Positions 1 through 5,452 of a DNA stretch of 5,452 nucleotides are shown piece after piece (the first letter of the stretch is position 1; each line of letters begins with the position of its first letter). The position numbers and the translations under genes were made by a program. Source of the DNA: Acidobacteriaceae bacterium (GTDB taxonomy: Bacteria; Acidobacteriota; Terriglobia; Terriglobales; Acidobacteriaceae); the NCBI GenBank assembly GCA_003162495.1, contig PMOF01000109.1, positions 1 through 5,452 on the forward strand, written 5' to 3'. The notes below the pieces were generated by a model. It worked only from the letters and a program-made list of their open reading frames with translations, ran no database searches and was not told the origin of the DNA.

Positions 1-533
<533 letters not shown>

Positions 534-534
<1 letters not shown>

Positions 535-540
535 AGGAAG
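534..540 (+). promoter_or_regulatory. Ribosome-binding site of the 145-residue membrane protein gene
   Basis: AAGGAAG, a strong Shine-Dalgarno match, sits six bases (counted from AAGGA) before the ATG at 545. Its first A is the last base of the serS TGA. This fixes the start at 545 although the same frame is open much further upstream inside serS, and it suggests that translation of the two genes is coupled. Confidence 0.75.
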
Positions 541-544
541 TAGA

Positions 545-982
545 ATGGCAACCTCAAACCCAGCCCCGTCCTCAGTCTCGATCGCTCCCCCAACCCGCCG
601 AACCGTCAAGCAGATCCTGCTCAGTTATTTCTACTGGACCTATTCCCGCGGCTCGTTTCACTACGACATCATGGTCACCCTGATCCTGCTCTTCATCTTC
701 GTCACCCCGCAGATCAAAGGCTGGAGCTACGGCGACAGACCGTTCCCCATCGGCGGCCCTGCCCATCCCGTTCAGGTGGTCGCCAACGATGGCCTTGGCC
801 TCATCGTCACCCTTCAGGACGCCGACGCCAATGTTCCCGCCGGAGCCTCGGATGCGGACGTTAAAAAAGCATTGCGCAAGGCCATGGAACCGGTCACCGG
901 CGACGCCGTCGTGATCGAGCACTGGGAAACCTTCACCGACACCCAGGGAAATCTTGCATGGAAAGTCTGGGCCCACCGCTAA
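545..982 (+). CDS. Small single-span membrane protein of unknown function
   Basis: Predicted 145 residues; I do not recognise a characterised family. The N-terminus (1-20) is Ser/Pro/Thr-rich and followed by TRRTVKQ, presumably cytoplasmic. Residues about 24-41 (LLSYFYWTYSRGSFHYDI) are aromatic-rich and lead into one hydrophobic segment at about 42-54 (IMVTLILLFIFVT). The remaining 90 residues are soluble and would lie in the periplasm; they contain a predicted small alpha/beta region ending in EHWETFTDTQGNLAWKVWAHR. There is no signal-peptidase site, lipobox or cysteine. The start at 545 is chosen for the strong ribosome-binding site and because the same frame upstream is a shadow of serS with an unnatural Pro/Ser/Arg-rich composition. 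It lies 10 bases after serS and 59 bases before a LolA-like gene, so it probably belongs to one operon. The compact C-terminal domain could be a sensor or a protein-binding module, but this is a guess. The gene itself looks real; its role is unknown. Confidence 0.85.
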   Translation: MATSNPAPSSVSIAPPTRRTVKQILLSYFYWTYSRGSFHYDIMVTLILLFIFVTPQIKGWSYGDRPFPIGGPAHPVQVVANDGLGLIVTLQDADANVPAGASDADVKKALRKAMEPVTGDAVVIEHWETFTDTQGNLAWKVWAHR

Positions 983-1032
983 CACCATTTTTTCTTTGCT
1001 TCTTCCCCCGCAGGCCGGGTGTCCAACCGAAT

Positions 1033-1038
1033 GAGGAA
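1033..1038 (+). promoter_or_regulatory. Ribosome-binding site deciding the start of the LolA-like gene
   Basis: GAGGAA lies just before the ATG at 1042 (five bases between GAGG and ATG). An in-frame ATG also exists at 958, inside the preceding gene, but it would add 28 residues ahead of an otherwise clean signal peptide. The site and the signal peptide together support 1042. Confidence 0.6.
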
Positions 1039-1041
1039 ACC

Positions 1042-1740
1042 ATGCAACCAGGAAACAAGCTTGTAGTTGCCGCGTTCATCGCCCTGGTTCTCTTCCCCGG
1101 TTCCTTGGCCCATGCTCAGCAAGACCAGCTGAACAACACCCTCCACCGCCTCGATGTGGCCGCCGCCAACTTCCGTTCCACCTCCGCCGACGTCGAGTTC
1201 GACACCGTGCAGACCGACCCGTTCCCCGACACCGATGTGCAGAAAGGCGTCGTCTATTACGAGCGCAAAGGCAGCAGCTTTCAGATGGGTGTGCATATTG
1301 CCCAGGAGAACGGCAAGCCGGCGCCCAAGGTGTATGTCTACTCAGGTGGGACCGTCAAGCTTTATGAGAAGCTGGTCAACCAGGTCACCACGCTCAGCAA
1401 ATTCGCTCAATATCAGGGCTGGTTCACGCTTGGCTTCGGCGCCGGCGGCAAAGATCTGGAGCAAAAGTGGGATATCAAGGACCTGGGCCCGGAGACAATC
1501 GACGGAGTCAAAACGGAGAAGCTCGAACTGGTGCCAAAAGACCCGGCCATCAAGAAGAACCTTCCCAAAGTGACCATCTGGATTGACCCCGACCGCGGCG
1601 TGAGCCTCAAGCAGGTCTTTGACGAGGGCCAGGGCGTTTCCCGCACCGGTCTCTACTCCAACATCAAGGTCAATCAGTCTCTCCCGTCGGACGCCTTCAC
1701 TTTCAAGACCGATAAGAATACCCATGTCGTCAACCGGTAG
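1042..1740 (+). CDS. Secreted LolA-like outer-membrane lipoprotein-sorting family protein
   Basis: Predicted 232 residues. Residues 1-25 form a Sec signal peptide: N-terminal Lys, a hydrophobic core (LVVAAFIALVLF) and a probable cleavage site AHA/QQ at 25-26. There is no lipobox cysteine, so the mature protein should be soluble in the periplasm. The rest resembles the LolA/LolB-type half-barrel: an early helix (about 30-44), strands with the pattern GVVYYERKGSSFQM (69-82), YVYSGGTVKLYEK, then DLGPETIDGVKTEKLELVPK (147-166), and VTIWIDPDRGVSLKQVF (177-193). LolA carries lipoproteins from the LolCDE transporter to the outer membrane. Many LolA-fold proteins in Acidobacteriota are only distant relatives, so the true ligand may be another lipid or lipoprotein, and I give no gene symbol. 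It follows the small membrane protein by 59 bases on the same strand. Its last 67 bases overlap the 3' end of the convergent glycosyltransferase gene. The fold assignment is fairly secure; the exact function is inferred. Confidence 0.85.
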   Translation: MQPGNKLVVAAFIALVLFPGSLAHAQQDQLNNTLHRLDVAAANFRSTSADVEFDTVQTDPFPDTDVQKGVVYYERKGSSFQMGVHIAQENGKPAPKVYVYSGGTVKLYEKLVNQVTTLSKFAQYQGWFTLGFGAGGKDLEQKWDIKDLGPETIDGVKTEKLELVPKDPAIKKNLPKVTIWIDPDRGVSLKQVFDEGQGVSRTGLYSNIKVNQSLPSDAFTFKTDKNTHVVNR

Positions 1741-3125
1741 ACTGCAATCCCTCCCAGCGCAAACACCATCGGAAAACATTCCAGCGTATAGCGCGCCTCG
1801 GGCGCCTCAACAGTCATCAGCAAAGCGCTCCGCAGCACCATGTAGGTCAACATCCACGGCCAGTATCTTGGCCTCATAAACAGCCCCGCCAATGCCAGCA
1901 GCAGATACGCTGCGTTCAGTCCCCCATACGCCCAACTGAACCGCGTCTCCAGGTTGTGATGCGGATACACCCACCAGTCCAGGTCGATGGGCAGATTTTC
2001 CACCCGCGGCCGCACCCACATATCGGCCATTCTCCCCAGCGGCAGCCAGAGGTAATACCGCAGCGGCTTCGCTTTCACCCGCTCCTCCGCCAGCTGCGCA
2101 AATCCGTTATCGATTGCCGGCGTAAATTCCTGCCCATTCTCGTCATAAGCCTGCGCCAGCGCGGCCGTCTCCGCATGCTGCGCCGGCGAGTCGAACGCCC
2201 GGCTCGGCAGCTTGCTCAGATCGAACGGACCGTCCGGCACATTCCAGTAAATGTCATACGTCGAAACAAAATCCAGGCTCCAGGTCTTCACCCAGCGCTG
2301 CCAGCCGTGATGAATCTCCTCGCCGGGATCGTTCGCGTAGCGCGGCGCCAGCGGCTCAAACACATGGAACACCCGCCAGTTCCGCCACGTCCACCCCGCA
2401 AACGGGATCAGCGCCAGCAAGACGCAAACCATCGCCATGCGCGTCAGCTTTTCCTTCGAGACCGCCCCGCGTTTCAACCCTGCCAGCATCGCCGGGGCCA
2501 GTGCCGGGGCCAGCGCCACCCCCAGCAGCGCCCCATCCGGCCGCAACAGCGCCGCAAACACCACCGCAAACGTAAACGCGAGCGCGCTTCTCCAGCCCGG
2601 CCGCGCCTGGAACCCAGCCATCGCCCACAGCGCCAGCGCGATCGCAAACAGCGTCGCCGCCTCTGTCAACGGAGCCGCCGCATAGGAAGCGCTAAACGGG
2701 CACAGCGCCGCCAGCCAAAGCGTGCAGAGCGCCGCCCCGTCCGAAGCAATGCGCCGCACAAACCCCGCCAGCAGCAGGCATCCCAGCAGCTCCAGCCCAA
2801 TCTGCACACAGGCCACTGCGTTGTAGTTGTCCATGCCAAACAGGCTGAAACAGAGCGCCAGAAACAGCGGATACCCCGGCAGCCGGATCAGAGTCGAGTG
2901 CAACACGCCGCTGCCGTCTGTGATCGCATACCGCCCATGCAGCAGCAGGTTCTTCGCCAACCCTCCATAGACCAGCGTGTCGCCTTCAACCTGCGGAAAC
3001 GCCTTCAGCATCCACACCCGCAGCGCCGCTCCGGCCGCCAGCGCCAGCCCCATCGCCAGACCCCGGCGCGCACGGCCATCCATCCAGCCCCAAGCGGTCA
3101 ATTGACTCTCGTCAGCAGCTTCCAT
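1674..3125 (-). CDS. Polytopic GT-C membrane glycosyltransferase (GT39/ArnT/PMT-like)
   Basis: Predicted 483 residues, an integral inner-membrane protein with about ten or eleven hydrophobic segments (roughly 22-42, 83-97, 103-122, 133-150, 153-172, 179-196, 198-214, 230-247, 402-417, 423-438, 451-471). GT-C enzymes transfer a sugar from a polyprenyl-phosphate donor to lipid, glycan or protein on the periplasmic face. Family signs: GDTLVYGGLAKNLLLHGRY (48-66) in the first outer loop, where Asp49 is the likely catalytic acid; RLPGYPLFLAL (81-91); LTEA (153-156); LLRPDG (193-198); and a C-terminal EARYTLECFPMVFALGG (443-459), like the ERY..P pattern of GT39-type proteins. Residues about 250-400 form a long outer loop rich in Trp, Tyr and Asp, probably the acceptor-binding part. 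The ATG at 3125 has no clear ribosome-binding site, and a good promoter for the opposite gene crosses it, so Met15 (3083) or Met25 (3053) are possible starts. Donor and acceptor cannot be told from sequence. Neighbouring genes suggest envelope glycan work. Confidence 0.87.
   Translation of the reverse strand: MEAADESQLTAWGWMDGRARRGLAMGLALAAGAALRVWMLKAFPQVEGDTLVYGGLAKNLLLHGRYAITDGSGVLHSTLIRLPGYPLFLALCFSLFGMDNYNAVACVQIGLELLGCLLLAGFVRRIASDGAALCTLWLAALCPFSASYAAAPLTEAATLFAIALALWAMAGFQARPGWRSALAFTFAVVFAALLRPDGALLGVALAPALAPAMLAGLKRGAVSKEKLTRMAMVCVLLALIPFAGWTWRNWRVFHVFEPLAPRYANDPGEEIHHGWQRWVKTWSLDFVSTYDIYWNVPDGPFDLSKLPSRAFDSPAQHAETAALAQAYDENGQEFTPAIDNGFAQLAEERVKAKPLRYYLWLPLGRMADMWVRPRVENLPIDLDWWVYPHHNLETRFSWAYGGLNAAYLLLALAGLFMRPRYWPWMLTYMVLRSALLMTVEAPEARYTLECFPMVFALGGIAVYRLTTWVFLSVLKVKASDGRD
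2491..2514 (+). repeat. Two-copy 12-base tandem repeat inside the GT-C gene
   Basis: GCCGGGGCCAGT is followed directly by GCCGGGGCCAGC, identical in 11 of 12 bases. Read on the minus strand it encodes the ALAPALAP part of a membrane segment (about residues 204-211 of the glycosyltransferase). The unit is a multiple of three, so copy gain or loss would keep the frame. This is probably simple low-complexity coding sequence. Confidence 0.6.
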
Positions 3126-3130
3126 ACGAT
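3102..3130 (+). promoter_or_regulatory. Candidate sigma70-type promoter for the GH18-deacetylase gene
   Basis: A -35-like TTGACT (3102-3107, five of six to TTGACA) and a -10-like TACGAT (3125-3130, four of six to TATAAT, with the key first, second, fifth and last positions kept) are separated by exactly 17 bases. Transcription would start near 3137, giving a leader of about 54 bases to the ATG at 3191 or about 21 bases to the ATG at 3158. The site lies over the first codons of the divergent GT-C gene, so transcription of the two may interfere. The match was found by eye only. Confidence 0.45.
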
Positions 3131-3190
3131 TCGTAATGTATAGCGTAGACCGTTTCCATGGTTTCCGCGCATGCTGAGACCAAACCGTTC

Positions 3191-5452
3191 ATGCCCGATA
3201 AACAGATATTCTTCGACCCCCAACGCAAACGATGGAAACGCCTGCGCCGCGTACTCGACGTGGTGGCCGTCCTCTTCACGCTGATTCTGGCCGCCTTTAT
3301 TTTCAACGTTCTCCGTAATCAGCACCTGCCTGAACTCCTGCTGCCCACACCCAAGCACAACTACAAAGCCCTCAACGACCGTTCTCCGCTGTTGCGCGGC
3401 GCCAAAGCCCGGCCCTCTCGCCGCAAATCCAACCGCAAACCCTCTGACATTCCGCTGAACTCGGGCGAAAGTCTGCGCGCCGCCTATTACGTGCCCTATG
3501 ACGAAGCCAGCTACTCTTCGTTCAAGGAGCACGTCCACCAGATCGATCTCCTGTTTCCTGAGTGGCTCCACGTCGATTCTTCCCAGGCTACGCTGCTGGC
3601 CATCCAGAATGACAGCCATCGCGAATACCCTGTGGTCGACGGCGCAGCCGTTCACGATCCCGATGACATGAACCGCATCAAGCGCGTCATTCAGGCTTCC
3701 AAGGAAGACACTGAAATCTTTCCTCACCTGAACAACTTCAACGCCAATACCCAGAGCTGGGATGGCAATGTTGGCGAACTCCTCAAGGACCCAGGCAAGC
3801 GTGCCGCCCTGCGCCAGCAACTGATGCGCTTCTTCACCGCATATCCGGTTTATCGCGGGCTTTCGCTGGACTTTGAAAGCCTCCCCGACGACGCCGGTCC
3901 GGCCTACCAGAGCTTCATCAAGGAGCTCTATGCCGACATGCACCCGCGCGACCTGCGCCTTTACGTCAACACTGCGGTGGCCACCACCGACGCCGAGCTC
4001 AAGCAGATCTCCGCCAACTCCGACGGCATCATTCTGATGAATTACGACCAGCACCAGGTCACCAGCGATCCGGGGCCCATCGCCAGCCAGGAGTGGTTCG
4101 TCGCCAATCTCTCCCGCGCACTCAAAATCGTGCCCAAGCAGAAGCTCATTTGCGCGGTCGGCAACTACGGCTACGACTGGACCCTCTCCGCTTCCAACCC
4201 CAGGAATAAGAAGCTACCCAAGCCCCAGGTTCTCAATACCGAAGACCTGTCCGTCTCCGACACATGGCAGCGCGCCTCCGACGCCGACGCCGACCTCGAC
4301 CTCGATTACGACACCCTCAATCCACACTTCGAGTACATTGACGAGGACAGCAATCAGCGCCATGTCGTCTGGTTCCTGGATGGCGTCACCCTCCTCAATG
4401 AGCTGCGCGCCGCTCGCCAACTCGGTCTGCAAACCTTCGCGCTGTGGCGTCTCGGCACTGAAGACAGGTCGCTCTGGAACATCTGGGACAAGCCGAGCAG
4501 CCCTGACTCGCAGCAGGCTCTGGGCTACGTCCTGCCCGGCCACGACGTAGACACTGAGGGCGAAGGCGACATCATGCGCGTCACCGGCCTGCCCCAGCCC
4601 AGCAAGCGCACCGTCGAACTCGACACCGATGAGACCGACCCCCGCAAGAAGCTCATCGTCGACGAGCACATGGATGTCTATCCCCGCACTTACACCGTGC
4701 AGTACTACGGATACCATCCCAATCAAGTCGCCATCTCCTTTGACGATGGACCGGATCCCAAGTGGACTCCGAAGATCCTCGACATCCTCAAGCAGAAAAA
4801 CGTCAAGGGCACTTTCTTCCTGATTGGCGATGAGGCCGCGGGAAACATCGGCCTGATGCAGCGGCTCTCGCGCGAAGGCAATGAGATCGGCAACCATACC
4901 TACACCCATCCCGACATCAGCGAAATCTCACCGCAGCAGCTTGACCTGCAGGTCAGGCTCACCGAGCGTCTTTTTGCCAGCAAGCTCAGCGTCGAGCCGC
5001 TCTACTTTCGCCCTCCCTATGACATTGACGAAGAGCCGGAGACCGACGACCAGGCCAACCCCGTGCTCCGCGTCCAGAACGACGGCTACATCATCATCGG
5101 CAGCAAGATCGACACCGACGACTGGAACGAGCATCCTCGCAAATCTCCCGCTGAGATCACACAATCCGTCCTCAACCAATTGCAGATCATGAAAACCAAG
5201 CCGCAGTTCCGCGGCTCCGTCATTCTGATGCACGACGGCGGGGGAGAACGCTCCGCCACTGTGGCCGCGCTGCCTGTGCTCATTGACACTCTGCGCGCAC
5301 ACGGCTACACCATCGTCCCCGTCTCCGAACTCATGGGCAAAATCACCGCCGAGGTGGAGCCCAAACTGAATTTCTGGCAATACCTTCGCGCCTTCCCCGA
5401 TTCTGTCGCCTTCTCCGGCGTGCAGATTGTCGGCCGGTTCATCGTGCTGGTC
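3191..5452 (+). CDS. Membrane-anchored GH18 - polysaccharide deacetylase (CE4) fusion, probable GT2 at the missing C-terminus (3' end cut)
   Basis: The frame is open to the window edge, giving 754 residues without a stop. Residues 1-20 are basic (FFDPQRKRWKRLRR) and cytoplasmic; about 21-39 form a membrane anchor, placing what follows in the periplasm. Residues about 97-428 form a GH18-type domain: SLDFESLP with D227 and probable acid E229, MNYD at 283-286, and a late ALWRLGTED with W419. Residues about 506-715 form a NodB/CE4 deacetylase with every motif: SFDDGPD (catalytic base D518, metal ligand D519), NHTYTH (metal ligands H569, H573), FRPPYD (R607), DTDDW (641-645) and LMHDGGG (H681). 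CE4 enzymes remove N-acetyl groups from GlcNAc polymers using a divalent metal. The last residues (FWQYLRAFPDSVAFSGVQIVGRFIVLV) look like the lead into a membrane segment. In the known, uncharacterised CE4_GT2-like family this order is followed by a GT2 synthase; here that part is not visible. A second in-frame ATG at 3158 would add 11 residues. Start 3191 is preferred because the protein then opens directly with the basic pre-anchor stretch; neither start has a good ribosome-binding site. Confidence 0.92.
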   Translation, partial: MPDKQIFFDPQRKRWKRLRRVLDVVAVLFTLILAAFIFNVLRNQHLPELLLPTPKHNYKALNDRSPLLRGAKARPSRRKSNRKPSDIPLNSGESLRAAYYVPYDEASYSSFKEHVHQIDLLFPEWLHVDSSQATLLAIQNDSHREYPVVDGAAVHDPDDMNRIKRVIQASKEDTEIFPHLNNFNANTQSWDGNVGELLKDPGKRAALRQQLMRFFTAYPVYRGLSLDFESLPDDAGPAYQSFIKELYADMHPRDLRLYVNTAVATTDAELKQISANSDGIILMNYDQHQVTSDPGPIASQEWFVANLSRALKIVPKQKLICAVGNYGYDWTLSASNPRNKKLPKPQVLNTEDLSVSDTWQRASDADADLDLDYDTLNPHFEYIDEDSNQRHVVWFLDGVTLLNELRAARQLGLQTFALWRLGTEDRSLWNIWDKPSSPDSQQALGYVLPGHDVDTEGEGDIMRVTGLPQPSKRTVELDTDETDPRKKLIVDEHMDVYPRTYTVQYYGYHPNQVAISFDDGPDPKWTPKILDILKQKNVKGTFFLIGDEAAGNIGLMQRLSREGNEIGNHTYTHPDISEISPQQLDLQVRLTERLFASKLSVEPLYFRPPYDIDEEPETDDQANPVLRVQNDGYIIIGSKIDTDDWNEHPRKSPAEITQSVLNQLQIMKTKPQFRGSVILMHDGGGERSATVAALPVLIDTLRAHGYTIVPVSELMGKITAEVEPKLNFWQYLRAFPDSVAFSGVQIVGRFIVLV

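Noticed and set aside
983..1041. Pyrimidine-rich gap with a run of T (around 989-1012), considered as a terminator before the LolA-like gene
   Set aside because: No stable stem with a loop precedes the T run; the only nearby symmetry is the palindrome TGGGCCCA, which leaves no loop. It is more likely an unstructured spacer inside an operon.
958..1041. Earlier ATG at 958 as start of the LolA-like protein
   Set aside because: It would overlap the preceding gene and put 28 extra residues ahead of a clean signal peptide. The ATG at 1042 has a ribosome-binding site and gives a standard signal peptide.
1956..3143. Long plus-strand open frame (395 codons) opposite the GT-C gene
   Set aside because: Its translation is dominated by Arg, Gln, Pro and His with no hydrophobic core. 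This is the typical antisense shadow of a GC-rich, Ala/Leu-rich membrane protein gene.
3126..3190. A matching minus-strand promoter for the GT-C gene in the divergent gap
   Set aside because: A few AT-rich -10-like strings occur (for example TACATT on the minus strand), but none has a plausible -35 at the right spacing.
3098..4054. Minus-strand open frame (318 codons) under the GH18 domain
   Set aside because: The plus strand has a continuous frame with recognisable anchor and GH18 motifs over the same stretch. The minus-strand protein (Val/Gly-rich) shows no domain and is an antisense shadow.
4214..5380. Further minus-strand open frames (4214-4909 and 4928-5380) under the deacetylase part
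   Set aside because: Both are Val/Gly/Asp-rich mirror translations of the CE4 coding frame, with no motif and no ribosome-binding site.

Overview
The window is GC-rich, densely coded DNA. Its gene content is that of a Gram-negative bacterium that builds a complex envelope: a LolA-like secreted protein, a GT-C membrane glycosyltransferase and a membrane-anchored GH18/polysaccharide-deacetylase fusion. The combination, the protein style and the weak ribosome-binding sites at several starts fit Acidobacteriota (Terriglobia/Acidobacteriaceae-like). That placement is inferred from recognition of the proteins, not from a database search.

Layout. Positions 1-534 (+) hold the C-terminal part of seryl-tRNA synthetase (serS), cut by the left edge. 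Ten bases after its stop begins a 145-residue protein with one membrane segment and no recognised function (545-982, +). After a 59-base gap comes a secreted LolA-like protein (1042-1740, +). These three look like one transcription unit. A polytopic GT-C (GT39/ArnT/PMT-type) glycosyltransferase is read from the opposite strand (1674-3125, -), and its 3' end overlaps the LolA-like gene by 67 bases. Divergent from it, a very long open frame starts at about 3191 (+) and runs off the right edge with no stop. It encodes an N-terminal membrane anchor, a GH18-type domain and a NodB/CE4 polysaccharide deacetylase domain, and ends in what looks like the start of a further membrane module. From the known family architecture this should be a GT2 glycosyltransferase.

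Working together. The right half is a divergent pair of envelope-glycan genes. The GT-C enzyme would move a sugar from a lipid-linked donor on the outer face of the inner membrane. The GH18-CE4-(GT2) protein could make, de-N-acetylate and trim a beta-linked amino-sugar polymer. The only promoter with a good sigma70 match (3102-3130, +) lies across the start codon of the GT-C gene and points into the GH18-CE4 gene. The GH18-CE4-GT2 fusion is a known but functionally uncharacterised architecture and is the most interesting item here. I found no RNA genes, CRISPR arrays, insertion sequences or prophage signs. No gene-free stretch exceeds 65 bases.
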